Below are positions 1 through 8,990 of a stretch of 37,039 nt of DNA, piece by piece. The stretch is taken from assembly GCA_002358855.1 (NCBI GenBank), contig DEPQ01000045.1:26012-63050 (forward strand), written 5' to 3'. The position numbers were made by a program, and so were the translations under genes. The number at the start of each line of letters is the position of its first letter. Within the stretch, counting starts at the first letter, position 1. Below the pieces are notes generated by a model that was not told the origin of the DNA, ran no database searches, and worked only from the letters and a program-made list of their open reading frames with translations. Source of the stretch: Bacteroidales bacterium UBA3388 (lineage in GTDB: Bacteria > Bacteroidota > Bacteroidia > Bacteroidales > P3).

Positions 1-599
1 GAGTGGTGGAAAGTGTGAAGGTTCCGGTGAGTGTGAAAACTCGTTTAGGGTATAGTGATGATAATAAGCCGATTGTGGAGGTTGCTGAAAGAATGCAGGA
101 CGTTGGAGTGCAGTTAATAAGTATTCATGGTAGGACTCGCTCTCAAATGTATAAGGGTGAGGCGGATTGGACTTTGATTGGCGAGGTTAAAAACAATCCT
201 CGAATGAATATTCCTGTCTTTGGCAACGGTGATATTGACTCTGCACAAAAGATGTTGGAGTATAAAAATAGATATGGGGTAGATGGTATCTTGATTGGAC
301 GGGCTGCGATGGGTAATCCTTTTATTTTTGCTCAGTGTAAAGATATTTTAAATGGTAAAAACAATAGTGTATTTCATATAAAGGAAAGAGTTGCTGTTTG
401 CAAACGTCATTTGGAGGGATTGAAAGAATGGAGGGGTGACAGATATGCAATTCTTGAAATGCGTAAGTTTTATAGTGGATATTTTAAAGGCTTGAATAAT
501 TTTAAACCTTATAGGATTCGTTTGGTTACTACTAATAGTTACGAAGAAATAGAAGAGATCTTGTCATTGGTAGAAAAGGATTTTGATTATGAATTTTAA
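1..599 (+). CDS. dusB: tRNA-dihydrouridine synthase, C-terminal part (5' end outside window)
   Basis: The gene is cut by the left edge; the frame is read from base 3. Dus enzymes are FMN-dependent and reduce uridine to dihydrouridine in the tRNA D-loop. The visible part has VKTRLGY, the HGRTRSQMYKG segment, the FMN phosphate-binding stretch FGNGDI followed by DGILIGRAAMGNPFIF, and the helical C-terminal tRNA-binding domain. The catalytic-cysteine region lies outside the window. The last 11 bases overlap the uvrB start, suggesting translational coupling. The DusB-type assignment rests on the HGRTR and GRAAMGNP motifs; the exact subfamily is inferred. Confidence 0.9.
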   Translation, partial: VVESVKVPVSVKTRLGYSDDNKPIVEVAERMQDVGVQLISIHGRTRSQMYKGEADWTLIGEVKNNPRMNIPVFGNGDIDSAQKMLEYKNRYGVDGILIGRAAMGNPFIFAQCKDILNGKNNSVFHIKERVAVCKRHLEGLKEWRGDRYAILEMRKFYSGYFKGLNNFKPYRIRLVTTNSYEEIEEILSLVEKDFDYEF

Positions 600-2556
600 A
601 TTGCACGCAGATTTTAAGCCAATGGGTGATCAGCCTGAAGCGATTGAACAACTTGTTCAAGGCGTGCGTAATGGACAACGCTCACAGGTTCTTCACGGAG
701 TAACGGGTAGTGGAAAAACTTTTACTATTGCAAACGTAATTGAGCAAGTTAATAAACCAACTCTTGTGATGAGTCATAATAAAACACTTGCTGCACAATT
801 GTATAGTGAGTTTAAGAGTTTTTTTCCTGATAATGCTGTTGAGTATTTTGTGAGTTATTATGATTATTATCAACCCGAGGCTTATATTGCAACGACTAAT
901 ACTTATATTGAGAAGGATTTGTCTATCAATGATGAATTGGAGAAACTTAGACTTTCGGCTGCTTCTGCTCTTTTGTCGGGAAGAAGAGATGTTATCATCG
1001 TTAGTAGCGTTAGTTGTATCTACGGTATTGGCAATCCTGAGGATTTTAAAAACGGAACTATATATATTTCACTTGGTCAAAGGCTTGAAAGGAATAAATT
1101 CTTGTTGGATTTGGTTGATAGTTTGTATTCAAGAAATGAAATAGAGTTTTCTCGTGGTAAGTTTAGAGTTAAAGGCGATGTAATAGATATTTATCCTCCT
1201 TATTTAGATTATGCTTATCGTTTAATCTTTTGGGACGATGAGGTTGAAGCGATTGAAACAATTGAACCAACGACAGGACAAAGAATAGACAAAAGAAGCG
1301 ATATTGTAATCTATCCTGCTGGAAATTTTCTAACTAATAAAGATTCTCTTCCGAGAGTTTTGCGTCAAATTCAAAGCGATATGTTTGAGCGTTGTGATGA
1401 ATTTCGTAGTTTAGGACTGCATTTAGAAGCAAAAAGACTTGAAGAAAGAGTAAATAATGACTTAGAGATGTTGCAGGAACTTGGTTATTGTAGCGGGATT
1501 GAAAACTATTCTCGTTATTTTGACGGACGTAAACCAGGTTCAAGGCCTTTCTGCTTGATTGATTATTTCCCTGATGATTTTCTTCTTGTGATAGATGAAA
1601 GTCATGTTACGGTTCCGCAAATTCGTGCAATGTATGGAGGAGATCGTTCAAGAAAAGAGAGTTTGGTTCAATATGGTTTTCGTTTGCCATCTGCCTTTGA
1701 CAATCGCCCTTTGAGGTTTGAAGAATTTGAGCAATTGCATTCTGAAACTATATATATATCTGCAACACCAGCAGAGTTTGAAATAAAACAATCCGAAGGC
1801 GTGGTAGTAGAACAAGTTATTCGTCCAACAGGATTGCTTGACCCTTTGATTGAAATCCGTCCTGCACAAACGCAAATTGATGACTTGCTTGATGAAATAG
1901 AATTAGTAGTTGGAAGACAAGAAAGAGTGATTGTAACTACTCTAACTAAACGTATGGCAGAGGAATTGAGTCATTATTTAACTAATTTGGGTATAAGGAA
2001 TAAATATATTCACTCGGACGTTGAAACCCTTGAAAGAGTTGAAATAATGCAGGAGCTACGTGCGGGAGTGTTTGATGTTTTGATTGGAGTAAATCTTTTG
2101 AGAGAAGGACTTGATTTGCCAGAGGTTAGTTTGGTTGCAATACTTGATGCTGACAAAGAAGGATTATTCAGAAACGATAAGTCGTTAATCCAAACTATTG
2201 GGCGTGCAGCACGACACGCAAACGGTAAGGCTATTCTTTATGCTGATAAAACAACTAAGTCAATGAAAAAAGCGATTGACGAAAATGCTAAAAATCGTAA
2301 AAAACAGATAGAATACAACAAAAAACACAATATTACACCTCAACAAATAAATAAAAAACTACACAAGAACAATATTACACCTACAAAAAGCGTAGAAGAG
2401 AAAACACCTTCTTTGAAAACAGAGATTGTTTTCAAAGAAAAATCAATAAGAGAATTAGAAGCGTTAATGTATAAGGCTGTTGAAGAATTGAATTTCAATA
2501 AAGCAGCAGAGTATAGAGATGCTATTTTAAAACTGAAAGAAAAGAAAAATAAATGA
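589..2556 (+). CDS. uvrB: UvrABC excinuclease subunit B
   Basis: UvrB is the damage-verifying helicase-like subunit of nucleotide excision repair; it is loaded by UvrA and recruits UvrC. The protein is 655 aa, normal for the family. Walker A is HGVTGSGKT near residues 36-44. The beta-hairpin region that inserts between DNA strands (YDYYQPEAY) follows at about 92-100. The C-terminal helicase half has LLREGLDLPEVSLVAILDAD and QTIGRAARH, and the last 40 residues form the UVR domain that contacts UvrC. I chose ATG 589 over the upstream in-frame TTG at 583 because MNFKLHADFKP is a typical UvrB start. Only 3 bases separate it from mnmE. Confidence 0.98.
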   Translation: MNFKLHADFKPMGDQPEAIEQLVQGVRNGQRSQVLHGVTGSGKTFTIANVIEQVNKPTLVMSHNKTLAAQLYSEFKSFFPDNAVEYFVSYYDYYQPEAYIATTNTYIEKDLSINDELEKLRLSAASALLSGRRDVIIVSSVSCIYGIGNPEDFKNGTIYISLGQRLERNKFLLDLVDSLYSRNEIEFSRGKFRVKGDVIDIYPPYLDYAYRLIFWDDEVEAIETIEPTTGQRIDKRSDIVIYPAGNFLTNKDSLPRVLRQIQSDMFERCDEFRSLGLHLEAKRLEERVNNDLEMLQELGYCSGIENYSRYFDGRKPGSRPFCLIDYFPDDFLLVIDESHVTVPQIRAMYGGDRSRKESLVQYGFRLPSAFDNRPLRFEEFEQLHSETIYISATPAEFEIKQSEGVVVEQVIRPTGLLDPLIEIRPAQTQIDDLLDEIELVVGRQERVIVTTLTKRMAEELSHYLTNLGIRNKYIHSDVETLERVEIMQELRAGVFDVLIGVNLLREGLDLPEVSLVAILDADKEGLFRNDKSLIQTIGRAARHANGKAILYADKTTKSMKKAIDENAKNRKKQIEYNKKHNITPQQINKKLHKNNITPTKSVEEKTPSLKTEIVFKEKSIRELEALMYKAVEELNFNKAAEYRDAILKLKEKKNK

Positions 2557-2559
2557 TAT

Positions 2560-3966
2560 ATGGAAAGTAATAAAATAAAACAATTGGAAACAATATGTGC
2601 ACCTGCAACAGCTAATGGAACATCTGCAATAGGAATTATTAGAGTAACAGGTGAAAAAGCGATTGAAATAGTAAGAGAGGTTTTTCGCACCTTCAAAGGC
2701 AAAAAAACAGAACTTTATTTTTCTATAAAACCAAAAGTAAAAATTGGATACATAATTGATTCAAATAAAAACATTATAGATGAAGTTGTGTGTTTGATTT
2801 ACCGAGCTCCACGTTCATATACAGGAGAGAATTTAGTAGAGATTCAACACCATGGTTCAATATTTATTCAACAAGAAATTATAAAAATACTTATTGAAAA
2901 AGGAGCAAGAATGGCAAAAAATGGAGAATTTTCTCAAAGAGCCTTTCTCAATGGTAAAATGAATCTTGCGCAAACAGAAGCAGTTGCAGATTTGATTTCT
3001 TCACGTACCGCAATTGCTCATCACATTGCATTAACTCAATTAAAAGGCGGTTATCAACAAACATTGAAAATTCTAAGAAAAGATCTTCTTGATTTATTAA
3101 CATTATTAGAATTAGAATTAGATTTTTCTGAAGAAGATGTTGAATTTGCACAACGCAAATCACTACAAACTTCAATGGAAAAAATAAATGAGATTCTAAC
3201 AACTCTTATCAATTCTTTTGATATGGGCAACGCCTTTAAGAATGGCATACCGATTGCAATAATAGGAAAACCAAATGCGGGAAAATCTACCTTGTTTAAT
3301 GCAATAATTAACGATGAAAGAGCAATAGTTTCCCCTATCTCAGGCACAACAAGAGATACAATAGAGGAAATTGTTAATATAAATGGAATAGAGTATAGAT
3401 TTATTGACACAGCAGGAGTAAGAAAATCAGAAGATCCAATAGAAGCAGAAGGAATAAAACGTTCATACAAATCAATAGAATCAGCTAATATTATAATATA
3501 TGTATGTGATGTTAATGATATGAACTCTTCGGATGCTCAATTAGACCTAATAAATATAGATAAAGAAACAAGTCTAAAGGGTAAGAAAATAATAATTGTT
3601 GCCAATAAATGTGATGGGAATTTGTCTCTAAAAGAAATAAAAAAATGGCAAAAAATTGGAGCAGTGAAAACTATTGCCAAAGATAAAGAAGGAGTAGATG
3701 AAATAATTAAAAGAATAACTATCATTTCTGAAAGTAGTATATGCAACTCCGACATACTTATGACAAACGCAAGACACTACGAAGCAATGAAAAATTCACA
3801 AACAGCACTACAAACAGCAAAAGAAAATCTAATAAATGGAAGTCCAACAGACATTGTTGCAATAGATATAAGAGAATCTTTACACTACTTAGGTGAAATA
3901 ACAGGAGAAGTAACAACAGAAGAGCTATTAGGAAACGTATTCTCAAAATTCTGTATCGGTAAGTAG
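2560..3966 (+). CDS. mnmE: tRNA modification GTPase MnmE
   Basis: MnmE works with MnmG to place the carboxymethylaminomethyl group on wobble U34 of certain tRNAs. The protein is 468 aa and complete. The N-terminal formyl-THF-binding domain (about 1-120) contains RAPRSYTGE. The inserted Ras-like G domain has GKPNAGKS at 236-243, TTRDT at 263-267, DTAG at 283-286 and NKCD at 349-352. The C-terminus ends in the diagnostic FCIGK with its active-site cysteine, preceded by ITGEVTTEELLGNVFS. The start lies 3 bases after the uvrB stop, and a strong terminator follows. Confidence 0.98.
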   Translation: MESNKIKQLETICAPATANGTSAIGIIRVTGEKAIEIVREVFRTFKGKKTELYFSIKPKVKIGYIIDSNKNIIDEVVCLIYRAPRSYTGENLVEIQHHGSIFIQQEIIKILIEKGARMAKNGEFSQRAFLNGKMNLAQTEAVADLISSRTAIAHHIALTQLKGGYQQTLKILRKDLLDLLTLLELELDFSEEDVEFAQRKSLQTSMEKINEILTTLINSFDMGNAFKNGIPIAIIGKPNAGKSTLFNAIINDERAIVSPISGTTRDTIEEIVNINGIEYRFIDTAGVRKSEDPIEAEGIKRSYKSIESANIIIYVCDVNDMNSSDAQLDLINIDKETSLKGKKIIIVANKCDGNLSLKEIKKWQKIGAVKTIAKDKEGVDEIIKRITIISESSICNSDILMTNARHYEAMKNSQTALQTAKENLINGSPTDIVAIDIRESLHYLGEITGEVTTEELLGNVFSKFCIGK

Positions 3967-3974
3967 AAAAATTA

Positions 3975-4008
3975 AAAAGCCAGAATAAGTTAATTTATTC
4001 TGGCTTTT
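3975..4008. terminator. Bidirectional rho-independent terminator between mnmE and the PurF-like gene
   Basis: A perfect 14-bp inverted repeat (AAAAGCCAGAATAA at 3975-3988, TTATTCTGGCTTTT at 3995-4008) closes a 6-base loop. A/T runs flank both sides. It sits between two convergent stop codons and can serve both genes. Confidence 0.9.
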
Positions 4009-4011
4009 GTT

Positions 4012-5916
4012 TTAGTATGCTCTTTTATTGTTTCCTTCGTAGTAGTTAATAAAGGCTTTATTTACTACTTTATTTCCGCCAGCGGTTGGATAATCGCCTG
4101 TAAAGTACCAATCGCCTGTGTTATTTGGGCAGGCTTCGTGAAGCGATTCTATGGTATTGAAAATTATTTCTACTTCTGCATTTGCATCAGCAGGAGTTAG
4201 CATTTGCGTAATCTTTGCTGTGATTTGATCATCGGTAAATGGAGCGTAGATTTCTTTAACATAGTTTACGATTTCTTCTTTTGGAAGGTTTTCTTGTGCT
4301 TTACACTTGCGATAAACCTCTTCTATGATATGTGCTTGATTGGTTTCTTTCAACAACTCTATGGTTGCGTTGAAGGCAATAAACTCATTTAGTCTTGACA
4401 TATCGATTCCGTAGCAGTCAGGATAACGAATTTGTGGTGCAGATGAAGCAACAACTATTTTCTTTGGCCCTAAACGGTCAAGGATTCTTAGAATTGATTG
4501 TTTAAGTGTTGTTCCCCTTACAATGCTATCGTCAATTACTACAAGATTATCTACATATTCTTTGACTTGTCCGTAAGTTACATCGTAAACATGAGCTACC
4601 ATATCATCTCTTTCGCTATCGCGTGTGATGAATGTACGTAGTTTTACGTCTTTTACTGCTATGTATTCTCTTCTTGTCTTGATTGAGAAGATTTCTTTTA
4701 ACTTTTCCTCTGTTAAGTTCTCTTTATTTGCAAGTATTTCTTCTATTCGTAGTTTGTCGGCGTGCTCTGCAAAGGCTTCTGCCATACCTTGAAAGGCTAC
4801 TGAGGCAGTATTTGGTATATAAGAAATGACTGTGTTCTTTATGTCGTTGTTTATTGCTTTTAATACTTTTGGTAGGATTAGTCTTCCAAGCATTTTTCTT
4901 TCTTTATAGATGTCTGCATCGGTTCCTCGTGAGAAATAAATGCGTTCAAAAGAGCATTGTTTTGGTGCTTTTGTTGGTTCTTTGCAGCATTCTATGCTTA
5001 TTTCGCCATTTCTTTTGATTATGATTGCGTGTCCTGCTGGTAATTCTTTTATTGCTGTGAGAGGTTTGTTGAAAGTCGTCATTATCACAGGGCGTTCTGA
5101 GGCTACAACGGCTATTTCCTCATCTATATAATAGAAACATGGTCTTATTCCGTTTTCATCTCTTAAAACAAAAGCGTCTCCGTGTCCCATCATTCCTGCC
5201 ATTACGTATCCGCCGTCCCATCTCTTTGCAGAAGAAGTAAGAATTGTTTTTATATCCAATTCTTCTGCTATTCTTTCTGTTATTTCTACGTTAGAAAGAA
5301 CTCTTTCATCTTTGTATTTTCGGAATATTCTTTCGACTTCTCTGTCTAAAAACTTACCTATTTTCTCTAATACTATGGCTGTGTCGGCTACTTTTACGGG
5401 ATGTTGTCCTAAACTTATGAGTTTGTCTAACATTTCATCAATATTAGTCAAATTAAAGTTGCCTGCAAGAACAAGATTACGTGTTTTCCAGTTGTTTTCT
5501 CTTAGGAAAGGGTGAAGATTGTCTATTTCGTCTTTTCCAAAGGTTCCATAGCGTAAATGTCCTAAGAAAAGTTCGCCTGTAAACCTTGCATTATTTTTTA
5601 ACCAATTTATATCCTTTGCCTCTTCTGGGTGAGAAAGTTTAAGATTCTTCATATCCTTAAACGCTTCGGCAAATATATCTTGTATAGGCGTAGATGTATT
5701 GGATTTTGTTATGTTTATATATTGTTCTCCTGGCTTTGTGTCAAACTTAATGTTTGCAAGACCTGCTCCATCTTGTCCTCTATTGTGTTGTTTCTCCATA
5801 AGGAGATACATTCTGTTTAATGCCCAAGTGTTTCCATACTTTTCTTGGTAATATTCTAATGGTTTTAGCAATCTTAACATTGCTATTCCGCATTCGTGTT
5901 TGATTTGGTCGCTCAT
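4012..5916 (-). CDS. Long amidophosphoribosyltransferase (PurF-like) paralogue
   Basis: Classical PurF makes phosphoribosylamine from PRPP and glutamine in the first step of purine synthesis. This protein has 634 residues against about 470-505 for classical PurF. The Ntn glutaminase half begins MSDQIKHECGIAM, so Cys9 would be the nucleophile after propeptide removal. HLRYGT is at 120-125 and the glutamine-binding Asp is about 178. The PRTase half has the PRPP motif VVIDDSIVRGTT at 459-470. Unlike PurF (HNGN), the oxyanion-hole segment reads AGNFN at 151-155. There is an insert at about 388-420 and a C-terminal extension after 530. I believe Bacteroidota often carry such a long paralogue besides true purF, so I leave the symbol blank. 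It lies 10 bases downstream of nadE and ends the minus-strand operon. Confidence 0.85.
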   Translation of the reverse strand: MSDQIKHECGIAMLRLLKPLEYYQEKYGNTWALNRMYLLMEKQHNRGQDGAGLANIKFDTKPGEQYINITKSNTSTPIQDIFAEAFKDMKNLKLSHPEEAKDINWLKNNARFTGELFLGHLRYGTFGKDEIDNLHPFLRENNWKTRNLVLAGNFNLTNIDEMLDKLISLGQHPVKVADTAIVLEKIGKFLDREVERIFRKYKDERVLSNVEITERIAEELDIKTILTSSAKRWDGGYVMAGMMGHGDAFVLRDENGIRPCFYYIDEEIAVVASERPVIMTTFNKPLTAIKELPAGHAIIIKRNGEISIECCKEPTKAPKQCSFERIYFSRGTDADIYKERKMLGRLILPKVLKAINNDIKNTVISYIPNTASVAFQGMAEAFAEHADKLRIEEILANKENLTEEKLKEIFSIKTRREYIAVKDVKLRTFITRDSERDDMVAHVYDVTYGQVKEYVDNLVVIDDSIVRGTTLKQSILRILDRLGPKKIVVASSAPQIRYPDCYGIDMSRLNEFIAFNATIELLKETNQAHIIEEVYRKCKAQENLPKEEIVNYVKEIYAPFTDDQITAKITQMLTPADANAEVEIIFNTIESLHEACPNNTGDWYFTGDYPTAGGNKVVNKAFINYYEGNNKRAY

Positions 5917-5926
5917 ATTCTTTATA

Positions 5927-7462
5927 TTATGATATTGGCATTATTCTTTCTATTCCTAATGCACTATTTGACATTCTTAATAGTGGGGCTACTTGATGGC
6001 GCTTCCACTCATTTATTTTTACTAATCTTAATATTTTATCTACTGTGTTTGATTCAAAACCTTGATTTATTATTTCCTCTCTGCTTAGTCTTTGTTCTAA
6101 ATGCAAGAAAAGAACTTTATCTAAAATATCATAGTCAGGTAATGAATCTGTGTCTTTTTGATCTGGTCTTAATTCGGCCGATGGTGCTTTTATTATAGAG
6201 TTTTGAGGAATTATTTCTTCGTTGCGATTTATCCAACGAGACATTTCCCAAACATCTGTCTTGAAAATATCGCCTAATGCCCCTATTGCTCCATTTGTAT
6301 CGCCATAAAGGGTACCATATCCTACTGAAAGTTCGCTTTTATTTGTGGTATTCAAAAGGGCTGCTCCTATTTTATTGGCTATTCCCATTAGAATCATACC
6401 TCTAATTCTTGATTGTAGATTTTCTTCTGCTACATTTGGTTCTTTTCCTTCAAAGATTGGGGAAAGGGCTGTTAAAGCTGAGGTAAATGTTTCTTTGATT
6501 GGTATTGTGTAATATTCTATTCCTAAGTTTTCTGCACTCGCTTTTGCATCTGTTATGCTGTGAGAGGTAGAGTATTCACTTGGTAAGAGTACACCTATAA
6601 CGTTTTCTTTTCCTAAGGCTTCTACTGCAAGCACTACAACCAAAGCTGAATCTATTCCTCCTGATAGTCCTAATAAGGCTTTCTTTATATTGTTTTTGCG
6701 GAAGTAGTCTTTTATTCCAAGAACTGCCGCATGATACATTTTTTCTATTCTACAAAGAGGCGATTGTGTATATTTTTCTGTTTTTTGTGTTTCAATTTGC
6801 AATGAGGATTCTTCAAATAAAGGTAATTCTTTTGACAAATCTCCATTTGAAAGCATAAAGAAACTACTTCCATTGAAGATATAACTTGCTTCTGCACCAC
6901 ATCTATTTACTAATACAATTGGTGTTTTCGCTTTTCTTATCTTTGGTTGAAGCGAAGTTAAAAGTTCTTTTTGCGTTTCAGGAGTAAAAAGTATGTTTGA
7001 GCTACAAATAATCAAATCTGCTTTGTCTTGCTTTTTTAAATATTCGTCTAAATCTTCTAAAAAACCAAATGCTATTGTTTGTTTTTTGTATTCTATTGTG
7101 CAAAAGCCCTCTCCTAAGGAAAATCCATTGTCAAATCTATTTAAATTCTTTTTTGTGGATATTGCTTTTAATTCTCCGTTTTCTATAAAAGCAAGTGCAT
7201 TTAGAATTTCTCCGTTTTGATTGATTGGAAGTCCAAAAATAAAGTCTCTTTTTAGTTCTGATAATTTATCAGCATATTGAATGTTTTTTTTATGTGTGTC
7301 ATTATATGATATAGAATCGTAAAGCGGAGAGCCACTTAATGATAATTCAGGAAAAATTATCAACGAATCTACATCCGTTTCTTTTAGTTTTTCCTGAATT
7401 AGACTAAAATTATATTCAAAATCTAAGGTTTTAGGATTGATTTGAGCAATTGTTACTTTCAT
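5927..7462 (-). CDS. nadE: NAD+ synthase, glutamine-dependent type with degenerate glutaminase domain
   Basis: NadE amidates nicotinic acid adenine dinucleotide to NAD+. At 511 aa it has the two-domain architecture: an N-terminal nitrilase-fold amidohydrolase (about 1-225) and a C-terminal ATP-pyrophosphatase synthetase. The synthetase half looks intact: SGGIDS at 267-272, NTTNKSELSVGYGTLYGD, KAPSAELRPDQ and a complete C-terminus. In the glutaminase half, Glu39 (FPEL) and a Lys near 104-105 are present. The family's ICED nucleophile segment reads GFLED at 133-137, putting Leu135 at the expected cysteine. Glutamine hydrolysis is therefore probably lost and the enzyme may use free ammonia (inference). 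It is 20 bases downstream of recA and 10 upstream of the PurF-like gene. Confidence 0.92.
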   Translation of the reverse strand: MKVTIAQINPKTLDFEYNFSLIQEKLKETDVDSLIIFPELSLSGSPLYDSISYNDTHKKNIQYADKLSELKRDFIFGLPINQNGEILNALAFIENGELKAISTKKNLNRFDNGFSLGEGFCTIEYKKQTIAFGFLEDLDEYLKKQDKADLIICSSNILFTPETQKELLTSLQPKIRKAKTPIVLVNRCGAEASYIFNGSSFFMLSNGDLSKELPLFEESSLQIETQKTEKYTQSPLCRIEKMYHAAVLGIKDYFRKNNIKKALLGLSGGIDSALVVVLAVEALGKENVIGVLLPSEYSTSHSITDAKASAENLGIEYYTIPIKETFTSALTALSPIFEGKEPNVAEENLQSRIRGMILMGIANKIGAALLNTTNKSELSVGYGTLYGDTNGAIGALGDIFKTDVWEMSRWINRNEEIIPQNSIIKAPSAELRPDQKDTDSLPDYDILDKVLFLHLEQRLSREEIINQGFESNTVDKILRLVKINEWKRHQVAPLLRMSNSALGIERIMPIS

Positions 7463-7482
7463 TTTAAAGAATTTGAGAGTTT

Positions 7483-8505
7483 TTATTCTGTTTTATCTTT
7501 TAGATATTGACGAATCTTTGTTTCAATTTCTTCTTGAAGTTCAGGATTGTCTAATAAAAGTTGTTTAACTGCTTCTCTACCTTGGCCAAGTTTTGTTTCG
7601 CCATAACTAAACCAAGAACCGCTTTTCTTTAACACCTCTGCTTCAACTCCAAGGTCTACAATCTCTCCTATTTTGCTTATTCCTTGTCCAAATAACAAAT
7701 CAAACTCAACTTGACGGAAAGGTGGAGCAACTTTATTCTTTACAATCTTTACTCTAACTCTGTTTCCAATGTTTGTATCTCCCTCTTTAATAGCTTGAAC
7801 CCTCCTTATATCAATTCTTATTGAAGAATAGAATTTCAAAGCATTACCCCCTGTTGTTGTTTCTGGTGATCCAAACATCACTCCTATCTTATCTCTTAAT
7901 TGATTTATGAAAATACAACAACATTTCGTTTTACTAATTGTCGCAGTCATCTTTCTAAGAGCTTGACTCATTAAACGAGCGTGCAATCCCATTTTACTAT
8001 CGCCCATTTCTCCATCAATTTCGCTTTTAGGTGTAAGAGCTGCGACAGAATCTATCACAATCACATCAACAGCTCCTGAACTTATTAGATTTTCTGCTAT
8101 TTCTAAGGCTTGTTCTCCGTTGTCTGGTTGAGAGATATAAAGATTATCTACATCTACTCCTAACTTTTTTGCATAGGAACTATCAAATGCATGTTCCGCA
8201 TCAATGAAAGCTGCAAGTCCTCCTTGTTTTTGACTTTCTGCAATCGTGTGAATAGCTAAGGTTGTCTTACCTGAGGATTCTGGGCCGTAAATTTCTATTA
8301 TTCTTCCTTTTGGAAATCCCCCTACTCCTAATGCTGCGTCTAAGGAAATAGAGCCTGTTGAAATTGTTTCTATGTCTTCAACAGCTTTATCTCCTAATTT
8401 CATTATAGAACCTTTGCCATAGTTTTTTTCAATCTTAGAAACTGCTGCTTGAAGCACTTTTAATTTTTCTAATTTCTCAGCTGATATATCTTGTTGTTTT
8501 GCCAT
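7483..8505 (-). CDS. recA: Recombinase RecA
   Basis: RecA catalyses homologous strand exchange and activates LexA self-cleavage. The protein is 340 aa. Walker A is GPESSGKTT at 74-82. The core shows VIDSVAALTP, the L1 region GEMGDSKMGLHARLMSQALR, FINQLRDKIGVMFGSPETTTGG, and a short acidic tail. It lies 40 bases downstream of the thioredoxin gene in the same orientation. A TAnnTTTG-like element (TATTTTTG on the minus strand, 8532-8539) lies just upstream, but I found no -33 partner, so a separate recA promoter is only possible. No SOS box was recognised. Confidence 0.98.
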   Translation of the reverse strand: MAKQQDISAEKLEKLKVLQAAVSKIEKNYGKGSIMKLGDKAVEDIETISTGSISLDAALGVGGFPKGRIIEIYGPESSGKTTLAIHTIAESQKQGGLAAFIDAEHAFDSSYAKKLGVDVDNLYISQPDNGEQALEIAENLISSGAVDVIVIDSVAALTPKSEIDGEMGDSKMGLHARLMSQALRKMTATISKTKCCCIFINQLRDKIGVMFGSPETTTGGNALKFYSSIRIDIRRVQAIKEGDTNIGNRVRVKIVKNKVAPPFRQVEFDLLFGQGISKIGEIVDLGVEAEVLKKSGSWFSYGETKLGQGREAVKQLLLDNPELQEEIETKIRQYLKDKTE

Positions 8506-8545
8506 AGATTATTTTCTTTTTATTAAGTGTACAAAAATAATACTT

Positions 8546-8989
8546 TTATTTTAATAAATAGCTACTAATATAATGTTCTAATTCAGTTTCGGACATAAAT
8601 CCCTCTATAATAATAGAAGTAGACAAAGAATCCTTAAAGAAAATTAAAGTAGGAATTGCCTTAATCTTTAATGTATTTGCTAAATCCGAAGACTCATCAA
8701 CGTCTATCTTATAAAAATTAACTTTATCCTCATATTTTTTTGACAATTTCTCCATTATAGGCGAAAGCATCTTACAAGGGCCACACCAAAACGCATAAAA
8801 ATCAACTATAGTCGGTTTATCACCAATATAAGTCAAAGTTTCGTCATCTATTTTTGCAACATTATCTACAAAAAACTTTGTATCAATTTGCTCAACCAAT
8901 ACTTGATTATTTTCTTTTGGTTTTTGTCCGCAAGAGAACAATAAGAAAAACGAAACAATCAATAACACATTAAAATATTTCAATTTCAT
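8546..8989 (-). CDS. Thioredoxin-fold lipoprotein
   Basis: A 147-aa exported thioredoxin. The signal peptide (residues 1-19) ends in lipobox FSC with Cys20 as the predicted lipidation site, so it should be anchored outside the cytoplasm. The thioredoxin domain has the canonical WCGPC motif at 68-72 and the cis-proline segment AIPTL. WCGPC is the motif of general thioredoxins rather than ResA or TlpA types, so reductase-type activity in the periplasm is a reasonable inference; the electron donor is unknown. One base separates its start from the stop of the GNAT-SDR gene, so the two are almost certainly co-transcribed. Confidence 0.92.
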   Translation of the reverse strand: MKLKYFNVLLIVSFFLLFSCGQKPKENNQVLVEQIDTKFFVDNVAKIDDETLTYIGDKPTIVDFYAFWCGPCKMLSPIMEKLSKKYEDKVNFYKIDVDESSDLANTLKIKAIPTLIFFKDSLSTSIIIEGFMSETELEHYISSYLLK

Positions 8990-8990
8990 A

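Noticed and set aside
583..588. TTG 583 as the uvrB start
   Set aside because: ATG 589 gives the canonical UvrB N-terminus, and a TTG start is not needed.
3054..3470. A 138-codon minus-strand open frame inside mnmE
   Set aside because: It lies wholly antisense to the mnmE G domain, which is clearly real; no family features.
8532..8539. A dedicated recA promoter
   Set aside because: Only the -7-like box is present; the -33 partner is missing at the required spacing, so it is mentioned under recA but not listed as a feature.
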